Shown here: piece after piece, positions 11,001 through 24,500 of the stretch | Numbering within the stretch: the stretch's first letter is position 1 | Layout of the letters: each line of letters opens with the position of its first letter | Source: Tethya wilhelma | Lineage: Eukaryota > Porifera > Demospongiae > Tethyida > Tethyidae | NCBI GenBank assembly: GCA_964030475.1 | Contig: CAXIPT010000001.1 | Location: 14,574,769-14,638,768 of the forward strand | Direction of reading: 5' to 3' | Length of the DNA stretch: 64,000 nt | The notes under the pieces: model-generated | What the model was told of the DNA's origin: nothing | The model's input: only the letters and a program-made list of their open reading frames with translations | Database searches by the model: none | Program-made: the position numbers and the translations under genes

Positions 11001-12363
11001 TTAGTTAGCCTTAGCCTTGCCATTACTGAACAACATAGACAGCCTACTGAGCCTAGGTACGTATCTAGGTGTATTCTCCATGTACTTTACATAGGAAGGT
11101 CCTAAATGTTTCACCAAGTCCGGTTCCTCAAACAGGGGCACAGCCAGGAGCACGTACAAGGAGAGACATCCCGCTAGCAGCATGTGTCCAACTGTCTGCA
11201 TGGTATACATACAAACAAAAGATCAGTGGGAGCATTGTCAATATTTACATAATTGTAGCCTTGTTCCCAGGCTCTCCTCAATAGGTGGGACACACTGATA
11301 AAGGGGGGTGGGTGGATGGGCTGAGATTGGGCTAACTAACTTAAAATCAAGTGAATGCTACACTTTAACATACCATGGTTGGAGTGACCCACAATGATGC
11401 TATAATGAAAGAATAAACAGGATGTCTAACAAATCCATACAGCCCGGTAGTCACCAGTGTGGTGTCGCGTTTCCTACACAAGAGAACCAACTGTTGTGAG
11501 GCATGAAGATGACAATGCATTCTAGCTGACATGAAGGATGTAAGCTAAGGCATTGCCACTCACCAACCAAACAGTTTATCCACAGCTTCCTGCATGCCAA
11601 CCAGTTCGAGGGGGTTAAGTACAAGAAGAGATACAGCTGCTCCAGTCCCACACAATACAGTAAGTGCTACATAAAAGACCACAACATCAAAGTGTTGGTA
11701 CAAGTTCACAGCACAACCACCCGTGCAAGAGATAGCTCTAAAAACAAACTGAAGTTAAGAGGATGTGTACATAATGGGTTATTGGAGGTTTAGATGTAAT
11801 TTAAGTAATGGAGACATACCAAAAATAGCATTTCTTGTAAGCTCATGTTTCACATCCCATACAATGACAGGTAAGGGAATCCAGAAATAGAAGAGGAATA
11901 GAAGGTAAGAACTTGCAACGATCACGTAGAAAGGACGGTAGTACTTCTCAGAGATAAAACTTGTAAACAGCCTCTTGACTATTCCTCTAGGCATTGAGCT
12001 ATAGAATTGAACATACGTGCAGAGAAGTAGGTGAATGGTTATGTTAAAACTTGTTAAATTACCTGTGTTGGACTCCGAAGAATAACAGGAGCAAAAGATT
12101 GTTCAAGAAAGGCCAACTATTAAGACAAGGGGGATTGTGCCAATCTGGACTGTGATCCACAGTCACAGGGACTGCTATGTTGGCAACAAAACCAGCCATC
12201 TGTACAAGACCGCAAATTATCAATTACACAGGGCCTTGACGGTGCAAGGGGGATACTTTGAGGATTATTTTACTTACATAAAAATTAGTGAAGACGCCCA
12301 GTAGTCCACCAAATGAGCTGAATAGAAGAAACAGCAAGTCTGAAAGAGTGGGTGTCTCCATCT
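11001..12363 (-). CDS. Nurim/MddA-like integral membrane methyltransferase
   Basis: Polytopic membrane protein of the isoprenylcysteine-methyltransferase superfamily, closest in wording to nurim and bacterial MddA (methanethiol S-methyltransferase). Exons run downward: 12363-12281 (METPTLSDLL), 12199-12065 (VDHSPDWHNPPC, LFFGVQHS), about 11997-11820 (MPRGIVKRLF, PLPVIVWDVKHE), about 11738-11565, about 11473-11373 and 11200-11001 (TAA). The exon at 11473 carries TTGLYGFVRHPVYSF. The last exon carries TVGHML, FEEPDLVKHLG and YVKYMENTPRYVPR. RHPxY and EExDLxxxxGxxYxxY are the SAM/catalytic signatures of this family, so it looks active. The substrate is unknown; a small thiol is suggested only by similarity to MddA. 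It is divergent with the receptor kinase gene at 12533. Confidence 0.75.
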
Positions 12364-12532
12364 TGACAATAATCAATCAGCTCGACAATCGACCATTACC
12401 TACTACGCAAGATGCATACTGCGCATGCGCATGTGTGTTCATCGTGGCCAGGAAAAGTACAAAAAGAATTTCAATCTACTGTACATCAATTTGTTGTAAA
12501 TGGACGCCAATTGAACCATAACTCGCCGAACC
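12364..12532. promoter_or_regulatory. Bidirectional promoter with NRF1-like palindrome
   Basis: 169 bp between the divergent methyltransferase (-) and receptor kinase (+) start codons. Bases about 12420-12432 read TGCGCATGCGCATG, a perfect match to the palindromic core bound by NRF1 in animals. Binding in this organism is inference. Confidence 0.6.
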
Positions 12533-15500
12533 ATGATGGCAGCTTCCTATATTTTTGAGGCTGTTGTACTGGCAGCTATTCTTCAAGTTTGTAAGTAGTA
12601 TGATTAGTAGTATATCCCTTCAAATTTCTGTGGTTATTATAGCTTCAATTAAACAGCTACAGTGTGGGGCCAGCTTGTTGATCAAGATCAGTTAGTGATG
12701 TGCTACACTGACAGTAACTGTCTCAATGAAAGTACTACAATTCTGATCACAAAAAGACAGTGCTGTGTGGAGTCTTTGGAAGCCAAGAGTTTTCAGATCG
12801 AAGAAATGTGTCACAATTGCTCAGGTACAAATCGTCAATTTTTACAATGTTACAATATGACACACCACATGAATGGCTTTGCTACATGATCTCAATGTCA
12901 TAAATACTTGTACCAGTCATGATACATGAAACTATGTACTTCAAAGGAAAACAGCTAGATAGTTGGCTCTAACATACACCCTATATGTAGCAATGGTCCA
13001 CACATGTACTCTAACTAGTCTCAAGATAATTTCTTCCCACATGTGCACTGCAGTGTTTGGATTCTTCCAGTCATCATTCACTGCACATGAGCGTGGAAGA
13101 CAGTATCAAATATCGGTTGGTTTCCTCAAAGGTACTGGAACTGGAGTACCTATTGTTGTTGAGATCACCCAGGAAAATGGCACTGCAAGTAGGGACTTTA
13201 TATATGTAACTGTAACTTGCTTATCAACCGAGGACACTTTTTTTGTAAATTCCTTTAATAGCAATTGATCAAGACTTCGTGCTGGGAACTCCTAAGCTAT
13301 TAATTAGAGAAGGTACGAAGACAGTGAGCTTTTCCTTCCTTTTGGATGAAATAGCTCAAGAGCCAGATGAAACAGGAAGACTCAGAATTATGATATCTTC
13401 AGAAATGCAAGCTTTATTAGATCCTGATACATTTCTACAGGATACAGTGGATCTAGTGATATTGGATGGTACTGGTAAGTAGCCAGATTGGACAGGATAA
13501 GGCTAATGTTAGAGAAGTAGAACAAAATATTAAGATCCAACGTATATGTGCTCCAGCATCACATACTTAACTTAGTCTTATGAATACACCATTATTATAG
13601 AATTGGAGATTCAATTTCTAGCTGATAGTTATGATTCAGAAGAGTCTGAGCAAAATATTACAGTTCAAGTGATGAAGAGTCATCGAATTGCAACTCCAGT
13701 GACCATAAGAATACTTCCAGTGACACTTACACAACATCGAGCTACTGGAAAACCAGATCCACCAAGGTTACAAGAATTTGAATCATCAATATTTAATGAA
13801 GCAGGTCAGTTTATATCACATAATAATATTATGACATTGTGATTTAAAATGAAATGGGAAGGAGTACTACATTGACATTCACTGCATTCACATAATTTTA
13901 TATAGAGTGTCTATATACCCACATGCGTGCATACTCTGGTTTAATTCTGAATCCTTATTAATTTTTTGTCAGCACATAAAATTACATAATAATAATCATA
14001 AGTACATAAAAGGTGATTGACCTACGTACACATACTAAAAAAATTTATTTAGATTTGAATGACTTTGACAACACTGAGAGATTTGCCACATTCCAACCTG
14101 ATGAACAAGAGATGCCCATCTCAGTGAATGTGTCAATTGTAGATGACCAAATCAACGAAGCATTTGAGCAATACTTTGTACTCACTCTAGAAGTGGTTAA
14201 TCTGACTAATGCATCTAGAATAATAATACTGCTAGAGAGTCTTGGTGTGATCAGAGATGATGATTGTGAGTTTTGAACATGCATATATTGCCAATCAGAA
14301 AAATTATGATTGTATTCATTACTATCCATGATAGATATAGTAATTGGATTTGAAAAGCCATCATACACGTTTCCTGAGCCTGCTGCAGCTGCAGTTGACA
14401 TCTTTAACCAAGTGTTTCTTGTGAAAAAGGATGGTACAGAAACAGAGCAAACATTTTTCTTCACTGTCTGCTCTTGCAGTTATGCTGGTGAAAACTTCGG
14501 AGCTGCTGAACCTGATCGTGACTTTACATTTCAAGAATTCATTGTGTTTGGACCAGATAAATCAAGAACTTCATTCAATTTGACTCTTTTTGGTGATAAT
14601 GTGGCTGAAGGATTGGAAAGAGTTCACTTTTACGTAATTGGGCCTGTACAGGGGCTGTTAAGACTCTCCATAGGTGAAATATTTATCGATATTGAGGACA
14701 ATGATGGTAAGTAACTGACAATCATGCGGATCACAACACTAAAGTGTGCTGCCATACATGCATGCATGTTTAGTCAAGTTAAAGTGTATACAATAATTGA
14801 TTTCAATATGTTTTTACTAACCATGCAGTCATCATCATTGGATTGGAACGACAACAGTATTTTGCTACTTATTACGAGCCTTCTCTACACATATGTGCAG
14901 TTGTTCTGCATCCTCAACCTGAAGTTGCTATTATAGGTGAAATAGTATTGAATATAAACATTGTTGGATTACAACTACTAGCAGGTATACATATTATAAT
15001 ATAATCTCCCCCCAACACTTAATTTATGGAAATCAATGAAGCATGTGACATAGAACTAAAAGGCCATACACTATACCCACAAATAGAATGCATGTGAATT
15101 GATGCTAATCCTGAAGCTTATAGGTATTAATAATAATACTAAAACCAAACAATTGATGTTTATAATTATAGGAGAGGGCTATTTAACTTCCATTGATGAC
15201 AAAAACAGAATAAGCTGTATTTTCATTGACTTGTTGGACTTTTTACCGAATCAACCCTTGAATTTGGAAGACACTGCTATCAAACTGACCACTGCATTTA
15301 CACTTCCTCTGACTCTGATTGATCAGATTATGATACATCCACAGAAGTCTAATTTTAGTATTGTTGGTAAGAAATCAATCTTCCAGCTAACTCAGTGAAT
15401 TGCTCTGAAATATCAGACCCTATGCATTAAGTATTGTCACACTGCTTTACAGCACTGCAGTATTGTCCCAAAAAATGCTACAATGCTGTAATAAGTAATT

Positions 15501-18500
15501 TGAGCACAGATTGAGCTCAAGCATAACACATAGAGTGTTAGTAGACAGTCACAATGGTGTGCTGGAATAATGCTTCAATTGATTGTGTCATTGCATATGC
15601 AATATTAGATGTACATGCCTGAAGTAGTACCCAAAGGCCATGTTTCTACAGCACTGTATACCTACGAAATATTCACTACTTGTTCATGTATACATGCATG
15701 CACCGGTGTATATAAAGCTCCATTCCTATTGCACTACTCCATTATTTCCTACAGATGCTATAATTGCCTTTAGGGATACTTTTTATCAAGTCAACGAGAA
15801 CACCAGTTCTACAAGCCTCACAATTGAAGTAGTGTCGGGAGAACTTGCAGCTGATGTTGTTGTAAAGTTGTCTACCTCTGATATAACAGCAGATTGTGAG
15901 CACATTATGAATGATTGTCTGTCGTGCTGGAATGCTAAGTAATGTATTCATGTGGTAACATAATAATTATTATATTATACCTACAGCTGGTAAAGACTAT
16001 GAAGAAATAAAGGGTATTTTATTAACATTTGGACCAACTGTACACCGAATCATTACAGATATTAAAATAAAAAATGATGACATTTTTGAAGTCACGGAAG
16101 AATTTGCTGTATCTCTGGTATTACAAGGGGATTCTGAACCACTTAACAGAGTGGCAGTGAATTCATTTCCTACTGTTGTTACAATACAAGATGATGACGG
16201 TAAACATCCATTTGTAGCTATAGAAATGCAACACATTATTGTTAATGAATTTGCTGTAAGAACACATTTATCTTGAATGCGTGTAGAGCTTGTATTTGAA
16301 TTCAGTCAAGATCACTACACGGTAAATGAGGATATGGGGACTGCTGTACTCAATATACATCTTATCGCAGGAAAACTCTCTCCAGGATACAACTTCAGCA
16401 TTCTTGTCTGTAATGAATTCAAAGAAACTGGTAAGTTCACACAATTATTATCAACTCATAGCATGATCCTATAGCAGCAGTGCTAAAACCACCACTATAG
16501 TCACATATACAAACTAACACGAATCAAGTATCTTCATAATTTAATTATGTAGAAGAAGTCGGGCAAAAGGAGGCTGCTCTGGGTGCTGATTTCACATGTG
16601 ATTCGGAGCCGGTAGAGTTTTCAAGTGACAAGCTAGCCGCATCAGTTGGAGTAGATATAGTTGATGATAACCACACAGAATATACTGAACACTTTGAAGT
16701 TCTCATTACAAACATAAAAGTAAGTCAAAATGGGGAGTACCACGGGCTCTCAGACCAAGAGAGAAGACGGATTCATCTTGATAAGACAACAATAAGCATT
16801 AAGGATAATGACAGTAAGTCTATAATTATCATTATTGTGCTTGATTTGAGCCTGCATAAACTTTATAGGAGCTACAGTTGGTTTTCTAGAACAATATGAT
16901 CTTGTTAGGCCTGAAAATGAAGGGAACGTTTCATTCAAGATTGGTGTAGGGACTGGAATATTGGGTATTGATATAGCACTGATGTTTGACATTCCTCCTG
17001 ATGACAACGCTAATGCACAAGGTAAAAGTTTCATTTCACTATAAGTCTTCCAACCAGTTCTTACTATTCCAACTCATAATAATATTATATGCATTGCAGC
17101 TGGTGAAGATTACATACCCAAGACACAAAATGTGAGTCTTACTGGCACTGAAAGTGTCATCATCTCTGTTGAGATACTGGATGACAGCATAGTAGAAGAT
17201 ATGGAGCGGTTCTACGGAGTAATATCAGCCATCAGTACACCACCATCACTCCTCAATATTGTTCCTGACATAGCTCTTGTAACTATCACTGATGATGACT
17301 GTAAGTTAAAGGGGGAAACCCTAGCTGAAAATGTTTCATGCAAGTGCATAAAATGACAGTATAGAGGTCTACAACTACAACCTTCTTTCCAACTGTGAAT
17401 GCAGCAATAATAGGATTTGAAAAAGTTAACTACAGCATTGAAGAGGGAGATGTAAGAATGGTGTTTAGGGTAACAATTCTAGGTACACCAAACAGAGATG
17501 TAGTAGTGAAGTTCAGCACTGAGGATGGATCTGCTGATGCAAGTAAATTACAATCTATAACTATTATCATAACTCTGATTTGACTATAATGATGTTAACC
17601 CACTAACAATCATGTAGATGATGACTATGTCCCAATCGAACGATCACTCACTTTCCTTCAGTGTTCATTAGTGACTCAAATGGAGATAGAGGTTCCCATT
17701 ACTAAAGACAGTCTACTTGAAAGTGATGAAACTTTCTTTGGTATCCTTCGCCTTGACAATAAGATGGGACAAGCAAAGTTGGAACCAAATGTTACCACTG
17801 TACTTATCCTTGACAATAGCAGTAAGCTATGAAATCCCTCAGCACAACTGCATGGTATAGAAGCTTATGCCTGATTCAAATGATATAGGTGCCGTGATTG
17901 GTTTTGATCGTGACAGCTATACAGTAGCAGAAGGTGTTCAGAGTTTAGCATTTATCACTGTAAAGGTCATAGAAGGAGAGCTCCGAAGAGACGTCATTGT
18001 TCAATTTGATACTATTAACAACACAGCCAATGGTAAGTACAGGTAGACTATCATACGTACGGTAGTACGTATCATACGTACGTTAGTACGTATAGTAGGA
18101 ATGGGCCGAATGTCCCATATGCACAATACAAAATATTCATACTTACAAATTTCCAAGAAAAGAAAATCAAACCATCAAACCTTGCTTTAAGACTCTTCCA
18201 GGTAGATTTCAAACTGCATACAAGAGTAGAACTCAAAAACAGTCTTCAGGGCTCTTCTAGAAGTCGCTTAGTTAGAAGCCATACGGGTGCAATTTTGTTC
18301 TTCTAACTTACTTACTTACGTACTTACGTACTTCCTAACTGACTTACTTGAAAACGATTTCAAGAAAAATGAAATAACTTGTCACCGTTTTGAACACAGG
18401 ATAGTATTGTTTATTGTAGGTAGTATATTCCTTGATACTTGCTTGCTACATAACTTGAGAGAGCAAAGAACTGGAAGGCTATGAAGAAGAATACAGTATA

Positions 18501-21500
18501 AATTTCTGCATTGTTATATATGACCCACGTGGAATCAGGTAAAGATCGTCAAAGACATAAAGCTTGTGCTGGCCACGTGGACGTGGATGCATGTAGCGCA
18601 TGCGCATTATTCTAGTATTGAATTCCAGAACCAGTTTTGGTCAGATATAACCAGTTCGATGACCAGTTTGCAAGCAGTTTTGGTGACTTTCTTGCTGTTC
18701 TAAAAGTGTCTTCTATGATCCTGTGAGTTGTTCCTCAGGCAGTCCAGATTTCCCTCTTGTCAGATCTACTGGCACAAGAGATAAGTTCAAGTAGCTATTA
18801 AACTTTTGTTGTTTTCGCTATAGGGTAGCAATAATTATTTGTGGAATTGTGTATCTGTGTCTCCGAGTATATTTCGGTTGTAATGATCAGTGTGTTTACT
18901 GTACCTTTGTCTTAGTGTATTTCTAGTAGTGTTTGTGTAACTGTACCTTTGCTGTGTCTTCATAGTAGTGTATGTCTAGTAGTGTTTGTAACTGTACCTT
19001 CAAAGTTTGCTGTGTCTTAGTCTCTAGTAGTAGTAACTGTACCTTTGCTGTGTCTCAGTGTCTAGTAGTGTTTGTGTAACTGTACCTTTGCTGTGTCTCA
19101 GTGTATATTTCTAGTAGTACGTGTTCGTTTAACTGTAGCGTTTCGTGTTCATAGTTTTGTGTACGCATTTCACTGTATACTATAATCACGTAGCCATGCC
19201 TTCAAAAAAGTATCAACAACGATACAAACGAAAACAGTATTATCTAGCTAACAAAGAAAAGGCTTTGACTGCACAAAGGGAGTACTATTGTGACAATATT
19301 GAAAAAGAAAAGGCTCGAAGCATTGAAAACTATGTGACAGCAAAACATGAAAAGCCAGAAAAAATTAAATATGCTTCACAATGCTCATCACACAAAAACT
19401 ATTTCAAAGATTTATCCCAGAATCGCCAGTCTTCTAGAATAAAATCTAGAAAGTTTTATGAGACAAACAAAGATGCTTGCAGAGAGGCCTCAAAAATTAA
19501 AATGAAAAGCTTGTATAATCAGAACAGGCAATATTGTAGACAGGCAGCTAGCATAAGAAAGAAAAGTATGTACGAAAGAAACAAGCTGGCTTGCAGACAG
19601 GCAGCTAGCATTAGAATGAAAACTATGTATGAGAGAAACAAGCTGGCATGCAGACAGGCAGCTAGCATAAGAAAGAAAAGTATGTACGAAAGAAACAAGC
19701 CAGCTTGCAGACAGGCAGCTAGCATTAGAATGAAAAATATGTATGAGAGAAACAAGCCGGCATGCAGACAGGCAGCTAGCATTAGAATGAAAAATATGTA
19801 TGAGAGAAACAAGCCTGCAAGCAGAATGGCAGCTGGCATAAGAATGAAAAATATGTACGAGCGAAACAAGCAAGCATGCCGAATGGCCTCCAAGATTAAA
19901 CAGAGAAAGTGGTATACTGGTGCTAGGCCTATGGTAAAGGCCAGAATGCACATGTACTATCAAAGAAAGCAGCATATTATTCGTGCTCAACGCAGAAATA
20001 GATATGCTCTTTATGAACTGCGTGGTGTGAGCAGAGAAGCAATTCTGAAAAACCTTCAGGTCAATCTGCTGTCACATAGTGCCGAGCTTACCAACTCCCT
20101 TAGTGAAATGCAGCATTCATTGTGTCAGAAACTGTCTCCAAAGTTGTTAGCTAAAACTGTTTGCAAGATTGCAGCCTTTAAATTACTAGCAAAGGCATTT
20201 CAGACTCGCCGTACTCAAGCTAGTAGTTTACTGGGTGCTTGTAGGCGCATTGCAGCCTATACATTTAATGATAGAAAGGATTTGGGTGAGGGAGTGCATC
20301 ATAGTTCTACTGAACCGTATTACTATGATGCAGCCTATCAGAAACCTATAAAGAGAACTGAGTGCATTCCGATCACTAGAGATGGTGTGTGCATTGTAGC
20401 AGAAAAGGTTTTGTGTCCTCTAGAGAAGAAGAAACCCAAGCCCAACCCCAATTCACCTTGTCTGCACTGGAAGTGCACACAAGAGTGCAAGCCTCTGAGT
20501 GACGATGAGCTCAAGAGCATTGTGTCACTCAGAGATATCTTTGCTAATCCTGTAAATGAGGTTAGGCACAGAATAGATAACCTTGGCAGTGAATGTCCAT
20601 ATCACCATGGACATAACACCACTGGGTTTAACAGGGATGAAGGTGTCCCTATTACCACTCCAAAGCTTGGTCACCCATTAGTATGCCATGGTGATGATAG
20701 TGAGTGTACCAGTAAACTCCGTATTTTGAGGAGTGGTTCTGTGCATTACCCCCTCCTACATCAAATGTTAAAGGAGGTATATAGTGCAATCAGAAGCCAT
20801 TTGGTTATTAAAGAACTGGACATGGCATTACGTAATGCTAATGTAGGCAAACTTGTTGAGCTTACCCACAGCATTAGCCTCCACAAGCTTCTCACCTCAA
20901 AAACAAATGAGACTGATGATGGCTACATCCAGAGTGTGTCAGAGACCGCTCCAAAATACAGACAGACTGACATTGAGACCCCACTCCTTCTTGAACATGC
21001 TGCTGTTATTGCCAAGTTTGAGAAGGAGCGTGAAGACTATGCTGATATCGCCTGCATGAGCTGTGAGCGCTTATGTCAGAGGAAAAATGTTAGTAAAGTC
21101 AGTCTGTCTGATGACAAGTTGTCTAGTGATGTGTGGCATAGGTTGAAGGATTTTGTTGTTGACAGGAATCCAAATGCTCTAAATGAGCAACATTACCTGT
21201 GCACTTATTGCAAGCCCAACATACAAAAGAATGTGTTGCCCAATCGCTGTGTTTTGAATGGTTTAGAGACAGCCCCTCTCCCACCAGAATTGCAGCAGCT
21301 AGATCCTTTGAGTACACAGCTGATTCAGCTTGCCAAGTGTTATCAAACTGTTGTACGTCTTGGTACTTACACAAAAAAAGTGCCAACGTACAACTCTTTG
21401 AAAGCATGCAAAGGAACAATGTTCTTCCTTCCACTGCCTCTGAAAAAAACAATTGAAACACTTGACCGGGCCAAGTTATCAAAACGATTGGCTGATCCTG

Positions 21501-24500
21501 AGCTCTACATACTTGTAAATGGCAGGCCAACTAAAAACAAGGTTGTGTGGCGTAGTCTAGTTGATGTTGACAAACTTAGGTCAGCAGTAGACAAGCTCAA
21601 GCACATCAATTGGCTTTACCAGGATGTGCAAGATGATGCCGTTGATGAAACTAGTCGGCAGGTAGTTGAAGTTGCAAACAGTGCTACTAGCACCATGCTT
21701 GAAAGAGCTAATGAAGATGATATTGCTGGCCTTCAAGCATACACAGTGCGTAACCTTGACAATAGGCTACCTCCACACTCAGACATTGATCAGTATAAGA
21801 TGCTGAGTGTGAAAGAGTATCCCATTGATAACAGACAGAGCCACCTTGACTTGCTTTGTTTTCCCACTCTGTTTCCCAATGGTGCTTTTGGCCAGAATTA
21901 TCAGCGTGAGAAAAAGATTTCTCATGCTGAGTATGCCAAAAGTAGACTCTTGAACAAAGATTCTCGATTTCGAAAAAATGCCCAGTATGTGTTTTACCTG
22001 CTGTGGCAAAAAGAGCTTAGAGAGCTCTCGGCTGGTATTTACAATATGTTGAAAAGTACCAGGCGACAGGCAGTGACCGTATCACGGTTGCTGTCACAAG
22101 TAAACTCAAGTGACAAACAGCTTGAAGCAAATTTGTCCACCATGCTTCAAAGTGTGCGTGGTACAAAGCACTACTGGTTCCTTCGCCAGAGTGAACTAAA
22201 GTGCATTATCCGTGAGGTTGGCCCCCCCACTCTGTTTCTCACATTTAGTTGTGCAGAGTATGAATCTTCAGATATCAGTGATTACCTCAAAAGAGTAAAT
22301 GGCATTCCATCTAGCTCCAATTGTAACATTGGGAAACTCTGTACTGAAGATCCAGTGTCTGTTTCTCGTCAGTTTAGCAACAAATTCCATGCTTTCTTCC
22401 AGACAGTCCTTGTGAAAGGACAAGTATTGGGCCAAGTAGCTCAGTACTACTGGAAGAAGGAGTACCAAGCCAGGGGAGCACCTCACTATCATGTGTTGTT
22501 GTGGATAGAAGGTGCTCCAGTGATTGGGGAGGATGATCCCGATGATGTACTTGCCTTTATCCAGGATAGGATCACTTGTCACATTCCTGACGAGAAATCC
22601 AATCCTGAACTGCACCGACTTGTTACACGATACCAAATGCACAAGTGTAGCAATTATTGTCGTAGAAGGCGAAAGCTTGCTGGCAACACCTTTATGACTG
22701 TGTGTAAATTTGGCTTTCCTAGGCCAGCCACTGAGTGTGCACGTATCAATCCAGTAGAACAGAGCCTCAAGTCTCGTAGCAAGATCTATGAGCTAGTCAG
22801 ATCTGAAACTGAGGTACGTGTCAATGACTATAATCCCCTCTTGCTGTACCTCTGGAAGGCTAATGTGGATATTCAGTTTGTTGCTGAAGATTCACTAGCA
22901 CTAGCCCACTATGTTAGTGGCTATGTGACAAAAGCTGAACGTAGCAATTTGCAGGATGTGTGGAATGAAATAGGAAGCCAAAAGTCTATCTATTCCCAGT
23001 TGTTCAGCTTTGGTTTGAGGAGCCTAAGGTTCCGTGAGTGTGGTCTGTATGAGGCTGCTGACCTTGTCCTTGGTGACCACTTGAATGAAAAGTCTTGTAC
23101 TGTCAAATACGTTGATGTTTCTCTACCCAGCAAGCGTAGTCACAGGCTTAAGAGCCACAAAGAGCTTGAGAGACTAGCTAGTAGTGATCCCGACTCAGAC
23201 AACATATTTGAGCCTTGTCTGGTTGAGAATTATTACCCTGAGAGACCTCAGGAACTTGACGATATGTGTTTGTATGACTTTGTGAAGTCTATTGATTGGA
23301 CAAGCCGGGACAAAAGTGGTCAACGAAATTACAGGAGATTGACCAAACCCCGCTTGCCCAATCACAAACTGTTTGATCCTGAAAGGGAAGACCAGAGAGA
23401 AGACTATTTCTATTCCCTCATTCTTCTCTTTGTCCCTTTCAGAGATGAAAACACTTTGCTTCTCCCTGGTGAAACTGCTGAGCAAGCGTTTCACAGGCTA
23501 GAAAATTCTAGCAGTTCCCTGCACCATGAAAAGCTGCAAAAGATGCTTAGGGCACAGTCTAAGACAAAAGAGATAAATCAAGCCAGAACAAATGATGAAA
23601 AGCCAAGTGCCGAGGATGATGGTCCTCAGGTAGAAGGAGAAGCAAAGTCAGTCATTGATGACGTCATTGATACCAGTGATAGCACAATTGATTTAGAATC
23701 AGCAGTTGCTATGCTCAATTGTGATCAAAGACGTGTGTATGAAAATGTGAAAGCCCACTTTGTGCATTTGAAAAGACATGAAAATGACCAGTGTCATTGT
23801 GACTTGAAACCACTCCACATGTTCATTAGTGGTGTTGGGGGGACAGGGAAGTCATTCCTCATCCAAACTATCAAGAAAATGATAGTATCTCTGTGGCCCG
23901 AAACTGAACGTACTTGTGCCATTGCAGCACCTACTGGTTTAGCTGCTTTCAATGTTGGTGGTGTAACTGTACACCGTCTCTTTAGGCTTCCTGTTGAGCA
24001 TGAAGGTAAAACAGCAGGATACTGGCCACTGTCAAAAGACCTTCACAAACTCCTTAAGACCACCCTTAAAAACACCAAGGCTTTTGTTGTAGATGAGATT
24101 TCCATGGTTTCCTCTCTCAATTTAGCCTACATTCATTTACGATTGGAGGAACTGTTTGGCAGTGACCAGTGGTTTGGTGGGAAGGCCATGCTATTCTTTG
24201 GAGATGTGCTCCAATTGCAACCAGTAAATGGTAATCCTGTGTTTGAAAGAGTAGCACAGAAATCCCTCACACTTCGGCTAGGCTGTGCAACCTCTGTGAA
24301 CATATGGAGGGACACAGTTGTGTATAATGAGTTGACCATAAATGAGCGTCAAAGAAACGATGTTCAATACAGTGAACTGTTACAATCTGTAAGGTGTGGG
24401 TTTCCCACAAGTACGACACTTGACGTGTTGAAGGGTCGAGTGATCAATGTTCCAATTGTCAACAAGATTCATGAGCTAGAAAAGTCTGGCCAAACCCCTG

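Noticed and set aside
19490..19990. Minus-strand frames of 144-166 codons opposite the transposase repeat
   Set aside because: Periodic antisense frames produced by the 57-bp repeat.
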